Shown: one piece after another, positions 29,377 through 38,041 of the stretch
Position numbering within the stretch: position 1 is the stretch's first letter
Layout: every line of letters begins with the position of its first letter
Position numbers and translations under genes: made by a program
Notes under the pieces: generated by a model
The model's database searches: none
What the model saw: only the letters and a program-made list of their open reading frames with translations
What the model was told of the DNA's origin: nothing
Source: Nonomuraea turkmeniaca
Lineage (GTDB): Bacteria; Actinomycetota; Actinomycetes; Streptosporangiales; Streptosporangiaceae
Assembly (NCBI RefSeq): GCF_005889735.1
Contig: NZ_VCKY01000022.1
Coordinates: 1-64,000 of the forward strand
Length of the DNA: 64,000 nucleotides
Direction: 5' to 3'

Positions 29377-30530
29377 AGATCCTCCAGCACGTCCGCCAGT
29401 GCCACGACTCCCGACTCGCAGTCTGCCTGTTCGGCGTGCTCATCGGGGGAATGGGACACGCCGGTGGGGTTCCTGACGAACAACATCCCGGCCGGCACGC
29501 CCGCCGCGGCCATGATTCCGGCATCGTGCCCGGCGCCGGTCGGCAGGATGGGCGCGGGCGTGTCGCCGCCCGCCACCCGGGCCAGCCGGTCCCTGAGGGC
29601 CGCGTCGAAGCCGACCTCCGGCGTCCACGACTCCTCGCGCACGTCCAGCCCCTCCGCCAGCTCCGCCACGAGGTCCCGCACGTCCCGCTCGTCCGCCCCG
29701 CGAGCGTCCAGCCAGGCGGAGACCAGGCCGGGGATGGCGTTGGCGTTGCCGGGCGAGACGTGCACCTTGCCGATCGTGGCCACCACGCCGCGCCGCTCCG
29801 CGCCCGCGCGGGCGGCCAGCACCATGCGGGCGAACGGCAGCATGGGGTCGTCGCGGTCGGCCAGCCTGGTGGTGCCCGCGTGGTCGGCCCGGCCGCGGAA
29901 GTCGAACCGCCAGCGCCCGTGCGGCCAGATCGAGCTCGCCACACCCACGGGACGTCCCTGGTCGACGAGCCCGCGGCCCTGCTCGACGTGGAGCTCCACG
30001 AACGTGCCGACGTGCGCCAGCGTCTCCTCGTCCCGCCCGATCCCGTACGGCTTCCGCCCGGCCCTGGCCATGACGTCGGCCAGGGTGTCGCCGTCGTCGT
30101 CGGTCAGCCCGAGCGCCCTGTCCGGCTGGATCGCGCCCGTGAGCAGGCGCGACCCCATGCACGGCACGCCGAATCTGGCGCCTTCCTCGTCGGTGAAGCA
30201 GACCACGCCCAGGGGACGACCGGGCGTGACGCCGCGGTTCTTCAGCAGGTCGAGGGCGGCGAAGGCGGAGACCACGCCGAGGGGCCCGTCGTACGCGCCG
30301 CCCTGCCGCACGGAATCGAGGTGGCTACCGGTCACCACGCCGCGCCGGGCCGCGGGGTCGCCCCACCAGGCCCAGAGGTTGCCGTTGCGGTCCTCGCGCA
30401 GGTCGAGGCCGCGCCGCGCGGCCTCCCCCGCGAACCACTCCCGTAGCTCCATGTCGGCTTCCGACCAGGCGTCCCTGACGTAGCCGCCGGTCGCGGGGTC
30501 CCGTCCTATGTGCGTGAGTGGTTCCAGCAT
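29367..30530 (-). CDS. M20 amidohydrolase (allantoate amidohydrolase-like), probable N-formylglutamate deformylase role
   Basis: 387 aa from the ATG at 30530. Binuclear metal site of the hydantoinase/carbamoylase branch of M20: TGSHLDSVRQGGAYDGPLGV, FTDEEGARFG, ELHVEQG, and DDAGIMA-type HDAGIM near the end. By family it hydrolyses allantoate or N-carbamoyl amino acids. Its place directly before hutF, and the lack of a recognisable hutG in the window, suggest that here it removes formate from N-formylglutamate, the product of HutF. That function is inference. A hut-type palindrome lies 13 bp upstream. Confidence 0.85.
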   Translation of the reverse strand: MLEPLTHIGRDPATGGYVRDAWSEADMELREWFAGEAARRGLDLREDRNGNLWAWWGDPAARRGVVTGSHLDSVRQGGAYDGPLGVVSAFAALDLLKNRGVTPGRPLGVVCFTDEEGARFGVPCMGSRLLTGAIQPDRALGLTDDDGDTLADVMARAGRKPYGIGRDEETLAHVGTFVELHVEQGRGLVDQGRPVGVASSIWPHGRWRFDFRGRADHAGTTRLADRDDPMLPFARMVLAARAGAERRGVVATIGKVHVSPGNANAIPGLVSAWLDARGADERDVRDLVAELAEGLDVREESWTPEVGFDAALRDRLARVAGGDTPAPILPTGAGHDAGIMAAAGVPAGMLFVRNPTGVSHSPDEHAEQADCESGVVALADVLEDLCR

Positions 30531-30542
30531 GGACCCACTGTA

Positions 30543-30560
30543 GTGAATGGACCCATTCAG
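30543..30560. promoter_or_regulatory. Candidate hut operator, copy 1
   Basis: GTGAATGGACCCATTCAG, with arms TGAATGG/CCATTCA. It lies 13 bp upstream of the M20 amidohydrolase start and covers the stop codon of the neighbouring SDR gene. The same 18-mer, with two changes, lies upstream of hutU. Confidence 0.75.
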
Positions 30561-31243
30561 TTGGCCGGCCCGGCCGACGGTCGCAGGGTCAGCTCGGTGA
30601 GATGGGCGTCGGGACCGGCGGTGACGGCGGCCAGCACGGCCCGCGCCACGCTCTCCGCCCGCAGGTACTTGTCCGGCTCGAACGGGCCGCCCTCGTACCG
30701 GCGCACGTCGTGCTGCATGTCGGTGGCGACCCGGCCCGGGTAGACGGTGGTCACCCTGAGGCCGGGCTCCTCCAGCCGCAGCGCGTCGGCGAACGCCTTC
30801 AGCGCGAACTTGCTGGCCGCGTAGGCGGCCCACTGCGGGTTGGCACGCTGGCCGGAGCCGGAGTTGATGCATATGACGTGGCCGCGGGCGGCGCGGAGCG
30901 CGGGCAGGAGCAGCCTGGTGAGCTCGGCGACCGCGACGACGTTCACGTCCATCATCCGGCGCCACGCGTCGGCGGGGAGGTCGGCGATCCGGCCGAGCCC
31001 GGCGACGCCCGCGCTGTGCACGAGCACGTCGAGCCCCTCGATGCCCGCGACGTCCGCCTCCGTGACCCGCGTCAGCTCCACCGGCCAGGTCCGGGCATCG
31101 GGCAGCTCCGCGGCCACGCCGGCAAGCGCGTTCTCGTCCCTGCCGCCCAGGATGACGTGATGCGTCGGCCCGAGCACCCGGGCGACGGCCGCGCCGACAC
31201 CCCGCGAGGCGCCGGTGACCAGCGCCGTTGGTCGTTCAGTCAT
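30557..31243 (-). CDS. Short-chain dehydrogenase/reductase
   Basis: 228 aa classical SDR. Rossmann motif TGASRGVG near the N-terminus, VHSAGVAG, Ser in INSGSGQ and the catalytic YAASK. The C-terminus follows the YPGRVATDM pattern of short oxidoreductases. Substrate unknown. It is divergent from a PadR gene over a palindromic promoter, and its stop lies within the hut operator, so the hut operon begins immediately beyond it. Confidence 0.88.
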   Translation of the reverse strand: MTERPTALVTGASRGVGAAVARVLGPTHHVILGGRDENALAGVAAELPDARTWPVELTRVTEADVAGIEGLDVLVHSAGVAGLGRIADLPADAWRRMMDVNVVAVAELTRLLLPALRAARGHVICINSGSGQRANPQWAAYAASKFALKAFADALRLEEPGLRVTTVYPGRVATDMQHDVRRYEGGPFEPDKYLRAESVARAVLAAVTAGPDAHLTELTLRPSAGPAN

Positions 31244-31269
31244 GGGGTCAGCTTATTGACCTTGACGGA

Positions 31270-31285
31270 TACTCAAATTTGAGTA
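31270..31285. promoter_or_regulatory. PadR-type palindrome between SDR and PadR genes
   Basis: TACTCAAATTTGAGTA is a perfect 16-bp palindrome, followed by a partial copy (ACTTGAG) at 31288-31294. It is 13 bp before the PadR start and is the obvious binding site for it. Confidence 0.7.
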
Positions 31286-31297
31286 CAAACTTGAGCC

Positions 31298-31828
31298 ATG
31301 TCATCGATGCGCATCCTGATCCTCGGCGCACTCCTCGACGGCCCCATGAACGGGTACGGGGTCCGCAGGCGTCTGGAGGCGATGAGCGCGGACGTCTGGG
31401 CCAGCGTCGCCTACGGCTCGATCTACCACGGGCTCGGCAAGATGGCCGACGAGGGCCTGCTGGAGATCGTCGAGGGCGGCAAAGGCGGCAAGATCGTCTA
31501 TGCGGTCACGGAGCCGGGGCGCGAGGAGTTCCAGCGGCTGCTGCTGGGTGCCTGGCATGAGGTCAAACCCATCGTGGACCCGTTCCAGGTGGCGATGACG
31601 TTCATGGACCGGCTGGAAAAGCAGGAGCTTCTGGACGCCATGTATGGCAGGATGACGCAGCTCAAAATGGGCGTCGAAACCATGGGCCACATCATCGGCC
31701 TCAAACGACACCACGGCGCCCCGGATCACATACGCGAGAACCTGCGCCTGACGAGAGCCATGCTCCAGGCCCAGCTGGACTGGGTCGAGCAGGCCGTCGC
31801 GCGGGTCGAGGCCGGCGAACTGCCATAG
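31298..31828 (+). CDS. PadR family transcriptional regulator
   Basis: 176 aa. N-terminal PadR winged helix (ILILGALLDGPMNGYGVRRRLE, then GSIYHGLGKMADEGLLE and a basic wing) and a C-terminal helical dimerisation domain (PadR C-terminal type). It lies in front of an ABC exporter pair with a 9-base gap, so it probably controls that exporter and the divergent SDR gene. Confidence 0.88.
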   Translation: MSSMRILILGALLDGPMNGYGVRRRLEAMSADVWASVAYGSIYHGLGKMADEGLLEIVEGGKGGKIVYAVTEPGREEFQRLLLGAWHEVKPIVDPFQVAMTFMDRLEKQELLDAMYGRMTQLKMGVETMGHIIGLKRHHGAPDHIRENLRLTRAMLQAQLDWVEQAVARVEAGELP

Positions 31829-31837
31829 GAGTCACGT

Positions 31838-32791
31838 TTGATCATCGAGGCGCACGACTTAAAGAAGACGTTCACCACGAGAAGCCGCAAGGGCCCGCAG
31901 ACCGTCGAGGCCGTGCGCGGCGTCGACCTCCAGGTCGAGAAGGGCCAGATCTTCGGCGTGCTCGGGCCCAACGGCGCGGGCAAGACGACCACGATCAGGA
32001 TGCTCGCCACGCTGATCGCCCCCGACGCCGGCACGGCCCTGATCGCGGGACACGACCTGCTGAAGGAGCCCGCCGCCGTCCGGCGCCAGCTCGGGTACGT
32101 CAGCCAGGCCGGCGGGGTGGAGGACACCACCAGCGCGAGGGCCCAGATCATGATGGCCGCCAAGATCCACGCCATCCCCGATCCGGCACGGGCGACGGCC
32201 GAGGTGCTGGAGCGCTTCGACCTCACCGAGATCGCCGACCGCCCCGGCCGTACGCTCTCCGGCGGCCAGAAGCGGCGGGTCGCCATCGCGATCGGCCTGG
32301 TGCACAATCCGCCGCTGCTGTTCCTCGACGAGCCCACCACGGGCCTGGACCCGCAGAACCGGGCCAACCTGTGGGAGCGCATCGAGCAGCTCCGCGAGGC
32401 GGGCACCAGCGTGCTGCTCAGCACCCACTACCTGGACGAGGCAGACGTGTTGTGCGACCGGCTGATGATCGTCGACCACGGCCAGGTCGTGGCCGAGGGC
32501 ACCCCCGCCGAGCTCAAGCGTGAGGTCTCCGGCGACGTGATCACGCTCAGGGTCGACGATCACGCGCGGGCGGCCGAGACGCTCGGCCCGCTGGCCCGCG
32601 AGACCCGCCTCGACGACGACCTGCTGCGCGTCTACGTGGACGACGGCGAGCACACGCTGCCCGCGCTGCTGCGGGCGCTGGAGGAGCAGGGCGTCAAGCT
32701 CAGCTCGATCGCGCTCGACCGCTCCACGCTCGACGACGTGTTCCTGGCCAAGACGGGCCGTTCGCTGCGTGACACCGGAGCCGCCGCATGA
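31838..32791 (+). CDS. DrrA-type ABC exporter ATPase (PadR-linked)
   Basis: 317 aa with a TTG start, supported by AGGAG 6 bases upstream. Walker A GPNGAGKTT, signature LSGGQKRR, Walker B LFLDEPTTGLD, and a C-terminal DrrA extension ending in RSTLDDVFLAKTGRSL. Similar organisation to the TetR-linked exporter in this window, but the two are clearly different copies. Overlaps the permease start (ATGA). Confidence 0.88.
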   Translation: MIIEAHDLKKTFTTRSRKGPQTVEAVRGVDLQVEKGQIFGVLGPNGAGKTTTIRMLATLIAPDAGTALIAGHDLLKEPAAVRRQLGYVSQAGGVEDTTSARAQIMMAAKIHAIPDPARATAEVLERFDLTEIADRPGRTLSGGQKRRVAIAIGLVHNPPLLFLDEPTTGLDPQNRANLWERIEQLREAGTSVLLSTHYLDEADVLCDRLMIVDHGQVVAEGTPAELKREVSGDVITLRVDDHARAAETLGPLARETRLDDDLLRVYVDDGEHTLPALLRALEEQGVKLSSIALDRSTLDDVFLAKTGRSLRDTGAAA

Positions 32792-33537
32792 TCCGCCACA
32801 CCGCCCTCTTCACCGGCTACGAGCTGAAGAAGTCGTTCAGCAACCCGGTCTGGCCGCTCTTCGGCATCCTGCAGCCGGTGCTCTACCTGGTGATGTTCGC
32901 ACCGCTGCTGAAGACCATGACGCCCGGCGGCTCGACGGAGGAGGCACTCCGCATGTTCACGCCGGCGGCGATGATGATGATCGCGGTCTTCGGGTCGTTG
33001 TTCTCCGGGTTCGGCCTGATCGCCGAGCTGCGCAACGGCTCGCTCGAACGGTACGCCGTCAGCCCCGCCTGGCGCCCGGCCATCGTGCTCGGGCGGGTCG
33101 CCAAGGACATGATCGTGCTGGTGTGCCAGGCGATCCTGGTGCTGGTCGTGGCCATCGCGATGGGCGTCCGCATCGGGGCCGTCGAGCTGGTGCTCGTGCT
33201 GCTGCTCATGGCCGCGACCGGGCTGTTCGCGTCAGGATTGTCGCAAGGGCTGGCGCTGACCGTACGGGACGAGAACGGCATGTCGCAGACGCTCAACCTG
33301 TTCATGCTGCCGATCATGCTGCTGGCGGGGTTGTTCGTGCCGATCTCCTTCGCGCCCGACTGGATGAAGGCGATCGCGCCGATCAACCCGCTCTACCACG
33401 CGGTCGAGGCGGGGCGGGCGTTGTTCGCCGGGCGGCTGGCGGACACGTCGATCCCGATCGCGTTCGCCGTGTTCATCGGGCTGGCGGTGCTCACCACGAT
33501 CTGGTCGATGCGGTCGCTACGGAAGATCGCCGGGTAG
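32788..33537 (+). CDS. ABC-2 exporter permease (PadR-linked)
   Basis: 249 aa with six TM helices, starting with a cytoplasmic segment YELKKSFSNPVW. The ABC-2 features are the FTPAAMMMIAVFGSLFSGFGLI helices, an external loop, and PIMLLAGLFVPISFAPDWM before the last helices. Forms the exporter with the preceding ATPase. Its 3' end overlaps the convergent RpiR gene by 21 bases. Confidence 0.86.
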   Translation: MIRHTALFTGYELKKSFSNPVWPLFGILQPVLYLVMFAPLLKTMTPGGSTEEALRMFTPAAMMMIAVFGSLFSGFGLIAELRNGSLERYAVSPAWRPAIVLGRVAKDMIVLVCQAILVLVVAIAMGVRIGAVELVLVLLLMAATGLFASGLSQGLALTVRDENGMSQTLNLFMLPIMLLAGLFVPISFAPDWMKAIAPINPLYHAVEAGRALFAGRLADTSIPIAFAVFIGLAVLTTIWSMRSLRKIAG

Positions 33538-34362
33538 GAACGTCCCGGTCTCGTCGGTCATCCGCTCGTACTCCTCGAGCCGGGCCTGCGTACGGAGCGG
33601 CGCCGCGTCCGCCATGGCCTCCACCAGGGCCATGGCCAGGGCCAGCGGCGCCGCGTGCGAGTCGAACACGAGCCGGTCGCTGACGGGCGCGTCCAGCACC
33701 ACCTCGGCGGGGAAGTCCGGCTTGTCGGTGATCGCCGCCACCCTGAGGCCGAGCTTCTCCGCGTACTCCAGGGCCTGCACCGCCTCCCTGGGGTAACGCG
33801 GCAGCACCACGGCCACCAGCCATTCCGCCCCGGCCCGCCGCGCCGCGTGCAGCCCGTCGGCCAGCTCCGACCCGCCGTGGGTGAGCAGCCGTACGTCGGG
33901 GTGGATGCGGCGGGCATAGTAGGCGAACGTGGTGGCAAGACCGCAGGAGACCCGCAGGCCCAGGACGGGCAGGGGCTCGGTGGCGGCCAGTTGCTCGCCC
34001 AGCTCCTTGAGCGGGAACGCCGCCAGTCGCTCCCGGACCAGGGCCAGGTTGCGGATCTCACAGTCGATGGCGCCGCGCAGCAGGCTCTCCTGCGGCTGGG
34101 CCACCGCTCCTGCGTCGCCGCCGCCCAGCACGAGTGGCCGCAGTGCCTGACGTAGCTCGGGGTATCCGGCGAAACCGAGCACCATGGCGAACCTGGTCAC
34201 CGACGGCTGGCTGACTCCGGCCCGCTCGGCCAGCTCGACGCTGGACTGGAAGATCGCTTCGTCCAGGTGCTCGCTGAGATAGTGCGCGATCCTGCGCTGG
34301 ACGGGCGACAACCTCCGGCCGTCCAGCAGCACACCGAGCCCACCGTGATATCCGTCCGCCAC
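33517..34362 (-). CDS. MurR/RpiR family regulator (candidate hut regulator)
   Basis: 281 aa, GTG start behind GGAGG. An N-terminal RpiR-type HTH (ELAERAGVSQPSVTRFAMVLGFAGYPELRQ) and a C-terminal SIS-like ligand domain. It follows hutU by 57 bp on the same strand. Members of this family sense sugar phosphates or small carboxylic metabolites. As the only regulator beside hutU, it is the best candidate to bind the repeated palindromes seen upstream of hutU and of the M20-hutFI operon. Confidence 0.85.
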   Translation of the reverse strand: MADGYHGGLGVLLDGRRLSPVQRRIAHYLSEHLDEAIFQSSVELAERAGVSQPSVTRFAMVLGFAGYPELRQALRPLVLGGGDAGAVAQPQESLLRGAIDCEIRNLALVRERLAAFPLKELGEQLAATEPLPVLGLRVSCGLATTFAYYARRIHPDVRLLTHGGSELADGLHAARRAGAEWLVAVVLPRYPREAVQALEYAEKLGLRVAAITDKPDFPAEVVLDAPVSDRLVFDSHAAPLALAMALVEAMADAAPLRTQARLEEYERMTDETGTFLPGDLP

Positions 34363-34419
34363 GCCACCTCCAACGTTGTCTGCCCGGCATTCTCATCCCG
34401 GCTGGCCCCGGCGGGTGCG

Positions 34420-36069
34420 TCAGGACTCCCGCATCGGGATGCGGACACCGCGGGCGTCGGCGACCTCGGCGGCGCGGTCGTAGCCGGCGTCCACGTGCCG
34501 CATGACCCCCGTCCCGGGGTCATTGGTGAGGACCCGGTTCAGCTTCTCCCCGGCCAAGGCGGTGCCGTCGGCCACCGTCACCTGGCCGGAGTGGATGGAC
34601 CGCCCGATCCCGACCCCACCCCCATGGTGGATCGACACCCAGGCGGCCCCGGACGCCGTGTTGAGCATCGCGTTCAGCAGCGGCCAGTCCGCGATCGCGT
34701 CCGACCCGTCCGCCATGGCCTCCGTCTCACGGTACGGCGACGCGACGGACCCGCTGTCCAGATGATCCCGCCCGATCACGATCGGCGCCTGAAGCTCGCC
34801 CGACGCCACCATGTCGTTGAAGCGCTCCCCGGCCAGGTTGCGCTCGCCGTAGCCCAGCCAGCAGATCCGCGCCGGCAACCCTTGGAAGTGCACCTTCTCC
34901 CGGGCCTTCCTGATCCACCGGCTGAGCGCCTCGTTCTCGGGGAAGAGCTCCAGGATGGCCCGATCGGTGGCGGCGATGTCGGCGGGGTCGCCGCTGAGCG
35001 CCGCCCACCGGAACGGCCCCTTCCCCTCGCAGAACAGCGGCCTGATGTACGCGGGCACGAACCCGGGGAAGTCGAAGGCCCGCGCGTACCCGGCCAGCCG
35101 CGCCTCGCCCCTGATGGAGTTGCCGTAGTCGAAGACCTCGGCCCCCGCGTCCTTGAACCCGACCATGGCCTCCACATGCCGCGCCATCGAGGCACGGGCC
35201 CGCTCGGTGAACCCGGCGGGGTCCTTCTCCCGCGACGCGGCCATGTCCTCGAAGGCGACCCCGAGCGGCAGGTACATCAGCGGATCATGAGCGGAGGTCT
35301 GGTCGGTCACGATGTCGATCTCGGCCCCGCGGGCCAGCAACGCGGGCACGACGTCGGCGGCGTTGCCCACGACCCCGATCGACAGCGGCCGCCGCGCGTC
35401 GCGGGCCTCGTACGCCAGCCGCAGCGCCTCCTCGGGCGAGGCGGCCTCGACGTCGAGGTAGCGGTGCTCGATGCGGCGGGCGACCGAGCGCGGGTCGCAG
35501 TCGACGCAGATGGCCACCCCGCCGTTCATGGTGACGGCCAGCGGCTGGGCGCCGCCCATCCCGCCCAGTCCCGCCGTCAGCGTGATCGTCCCGGCGAGCG
35601 TCCCGCCGAACCGCTTGGCGGCGACGGCCGCGAACGTCTCGTACGTGCCCTGCAGGATGCCCTGCGTGCCGATGTAGATCCACGACCCGGCGGTCATCTG
35701 CCCGTACATGGTGAGCCCGGCCGCCTCCAGCCGCCGGAACTCCTCCCAGTTGGCCCAGTCGGGCACCAGGTTGGAGTTGGCGATCAGCACGCGCGGCGCC
35801 CATTCGTGCGTCCGGAACACGCCCACGGGCCGCCCGGACTGCACGAGCAGGGTCTCATCGCCCTCCAGCGTCGTCAGCGTCCTGACGATCGCGTCGAAGG
35901 AGGGCCAGTCGCGCGCCGCCTTGCCGGATCCCCCGTACACGACGAGTTGCTCGGGATGCTCGGCCACCTCGGGATCGAGATTGTTCTGGATCATGCGCAG
36001 GGCGGCCTCCTGCGGCCAGCCCTTGGCGGTGATCGTGGTGCCTCGCGGCGCGCGAACGGTCCTGGTCAT
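34420..36069 (-). CDS. hutU: Urocanate hydratase
   Basis: 549 aa from the ATG at 36069, which follows GAAGGGG. Urocanase signatures are plain: the N-terminal [19 protein letters not shown]-binding segment [20 protein letters not shown], and [20 protein letters not shown] with the active-site Cys. It hydrates urocanate to imidazolonepropionate, the substrate of HutI encoded 6 kb away. Histidine ammonia-lyase (hutH) is not in the window. Confidence 0.96.
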   Translation of the reverse strand: MTRTVRAPRGTTITAKGWPQEAALRMIQNNLDPEVAEHPEQLVVYGGSGKAARDWPSFDAIVRTLTTLEGDETLLVQSGRPVGVFRTHEWAPRVLIANSNLVPDWANWEEFRRLEAAGLTMYGQMTAGSWIYIGTQGILQGTYETFAAVAAKRFGGTLAGTITLTAGLGGMGGAQPLAVTMNGGVAICVDCDPRSVARRIEHRYLDVEAASPEEALRLAYEARDARRPLSIGVVGNAADVVPALLARGAEIDIVTDQTSAHDPLMYLPLGVAFEDMAASREKDPAGFTERARASMARHVEAMVGFKDAGAEVFDYGNSIRGEARLAGYARAFDFPGFVPAYIRPLFCEGKGPFRWAALSGDPADIAATDRAILELFPENEALSRWIRKAREKVHFQGLPARICWLGYGERNLAGERFNDMVASGELQAPIVIGRDHLDSGSVASPYRETEAMADGSDAIADWPLLNAMLNTASGAAWVSIHHGGGVGIGRSIHSGQVTVADGTALAGEKLNRVLTNDPGTGVMRHVDAGYDRAAEVADARGVRIPMRES

Positions 36070-36079
36070 GGCGGGCCCC

Positions 36080-36103
36080 TTCGTGAATGGACTCATTCAC
36101 GAA
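36080..36103. promoter_or_regulatory. Candidate hut operator, copy 2
   Basis: Inverted repeat TTCGTGAATG/CATTCACGAA with spacer GACT. Its 18-bp centre GTGAATGGACTCATTCAC (36083-36100) matches copy 1 at 30543-30560 at 16 of 18 positions. It sits 13-14 bp upstream of the hutU start, the same spacing as copy 1, and fills the gap between hutU and the ABC exporter gene. Confidence 0.78.
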
Positions 36104-36107
36104 GAGA

Positions 36108-37817
36108 CTAACTCACCAGGAACTGGGTGGCCGCCAGCTCCCGGTACAGGGAGTCCGCGCCGACGAGCTCGTCGTGGGTGCCGACCGCCCGTACGCTGCC
36201 CGCCTCCATGACCACGATCCGGTCGGCGTTCGTGACCGTGGACAGCCGGTGCGCGATGACCAGCACGGTCGTCTCCGTGGCGACCTCGGCGATGACCTCG
36301 CGCAGCCGCATCTCGTTGACCGCGTCGAGCTGGGAGGTCGCCTCGTCGAGCAGCAGCAGCCTGGGCTTGCGCAGCAGCGCCCGGGCGATGGCGACCCGCT
36401 GCCGCTCGCCGCCGGACAGCAGCACGCCGCGGTGCCCGACCGCCGTCTCCAGCCCTTCGGGCAGCCTGCCCACCAGGTCGTCGAGCCTGGTGCGGGCGAT
36501 GGCGCGGCGCAACTCCTCCTCGGTGGCGTCCTGGGCGGCGAAGAGCAGGTTCTCGCGGAGGCTGCCGGCCAGCACGGGGGCGTCCTGCTCGACGTACCCG
36601 AGCGCGGCGCGCAACTCGCCGATCGGCCAGTCGCGGATGTCCCGCCCGCCGATCACGATCTTCCCGTCCTGCTGCTCGTAGAAGCGTTCGAGCAGGCCGA
36701 AGACCGTGGACTTGCCCGCCCCCGACGGCCCCACCAGCGCGGTCAGCCCGCCGGGCGGCACCTCGAAGCTGACCCCGTCGTGGACGAGGGGACGGTCCTC
36801 GCCGTACCGGAACACCACATCCTGGAACGTGACCCCGATCGGCTCGACCGCGCCCGCCACCACGACCGGCTCAGCGGGCTCGGCCGGAAGCTCCTCGATC
36901 TCCTTGATGCGCTTCATCGCGGCCAGCCCCTGCTGGAGCTGGACCCCGCCCTGGACGAGCTGCCCGATCGGCGGCACCAGGTAGAACAGGTAGAGCAGGA
37001 ACGCGATCAGCGACGACACCTCCAGCGTGCCCGACGCGACCCTGGCTCCGCCGACCGCCAGCACGCACAGGAACGCGATCTGCACCGCCATCCACGTCGC
37101 CACCCCGGCCAGCGACGTCCACCCGGCCACCTGCAGCCCCCGGTCGCGGGCCCGCACCGCCGCGTCGCCGACCACGGCGATCTCCCGCTCTTCCGCGCCG
37201 CTCGCCTTGACGGTCCGGTACGCCTGCAGCGCCCGGTCCAGCACCGCGCCCATCTCGCCCACGGCCTCCTGGGCCTGCGACTGCGCCCGCTGGATCTTCG
37301 GCATGATGAGCGCGACGAGCCCGCCGATCACCACGATCACGAGCAGCGTGATCAGCAGCAGCACGCCGTCCATGGCCGCCATCATGATGATGGCTCCGAC
37401 CAGCATGAACGCCGCGCCGACCGACTCGACGATGCCGTTGGTCAGCACCGAGCGCAGCAACGTCGTGTCACCGGTCACCCGCGACAGCAGGTCGCCGGGC
37501 TTGAGCCGGTCCACGTCGGCGACCCTGAGCCGGAGCATCCGGTCCACGAGCCTGCGCCGGGCGCCGAGCACGATCCCCTCGCCGGTGCGCTCCATCAAGT
37601 AGCTGCCGCCGGCCGACACGACGGCACCGATCAGCACCGCCGCGGTTAACCCCAGCAGCGGCCCGGCCATGGATCCGGCTCCGCCGAAGGCGTCCACGAC
37701 GTACTTGGCCAGCAACGGCATCGATAACCCGGCCGCCGAGCCGATCAAGCTCAGCACCCCGCCCACGAGCAGGACCTTCCGGTGCGGCCGCACGTAGGCG
37801 AGCAGCTCCTTGATCAT
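36108..37817 (-). CDS. ABC exporter, fused permease-ATPase (half transporter)
   Basis: 569 aa from the ATG at 37817, favoured because GGGAG lies 5 bases upstream; ATG at 37820 is possible. An N-terminal six-TM exporter domain (LLVGGVLSLIGSAAGLSMPLL...) is followed by an ATPase with Walker A GPSGAGKST, signature LSGGERQR, Walker B LLLDEATSQLD and H-loop IAHRLST. MsbA/LmrA-like, so it should act as a homodimer. Substrate unknown. Two palindromes with GTCAAC/GTTGAC arms lie upstream, so a MarR- or TetR-like repressor encoded elsewhere may control it. Confidence 0.88.
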   Translation of the reverse strand: MIKELLAYVRPHRKVLLVGGVLSLIGSAAGLSMPLLAKYVVDAFGGAGSMAGPLLGLTAAVLIGAVVSAGGSYLMERTGEGIVLGARRRLVDRMLRLRVADVDRLKPGDLLSRVTGDTTLLRSVLTNGIVESVGAAFMLVGAIIMMAAMDGVLLLITLLVIVVIGGLVALIMPKIQRAQSQAQEAVGEMGAVLDRALQAYRTVKASGAEEREIAVVGDAAVRARDRGLQVAGWTSLAGVATWMAVQIAFLCVLAVGGARVASGTLEVSSLIAFLLYLFYLVPPIGQLVQGGVQLQQGLAAMKRIKEIEELPAEPAEPVVVAGAVEPIGVTFQDVVFRYGEDRPLVHDGVSFEVPPGGLTALVGPSGAGKSTVFGLLERFYEQQDGKIVIGGRDIRDWPIGELRAALGYVEQDAPVLAGSLRENLLFAAQDATEEELRRAIARTRLDDLVGRLPEGLETAVGHRGVLLSGGERQRVAIARALLRKPRLLLLDEATSQLDAVNEMRLREVIAEVATETTVLVIAHRLSTVTNADRIVVMEAGSVRAVGTHDELVGADSLYRELAATQFLVS

Positions 37818-37885
37818 CATATCTCCCGTCTCGACATCACAAAGCTCGATCTGCTCCAACGAACGAGACCGCGAAATCCACACCG

Positions 37886-37928
37886 GTCAACCTAAATTGA
37901 CGACCTAAGTATGTCAACTTTGGTTGAC
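37886..37928. promoter_or_regulatory. Two palindromes upstream of the ABC exporter and DUF4331 genes
   Basis: GTCAACCTAAATTGAC at 37886-37901 (arms GTCAA/TTGAC) and GTCAACTTTGGTTGAC at 37913-37928 (perfect GTCAAC/GTTGAC), start-to-start 27 bp. They lie in the 224-bp divergent gap in an AT-richer stretch. Likely operators; the regulator is not identified. Confidence 0.6.
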
Positions 37929-38041
37929 CCTCATCCTTGAGGAGGAGACCGACATCCGGATGCGGCCCGCGGACGAATAGGGCGTCGAGGAACCCGGCCG
38001 GAACCTCGCACCAACCGATCAGCCCTTCGAAAGGACCGAAA

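Noticed and set aside
30543-36103. The two matching palindromes as ends of an inserted mobile element
   Set aside because: Both are placed upstream of hut genes at equal spacing and no transposase or integrase lies between them; a regulatory role fits better.
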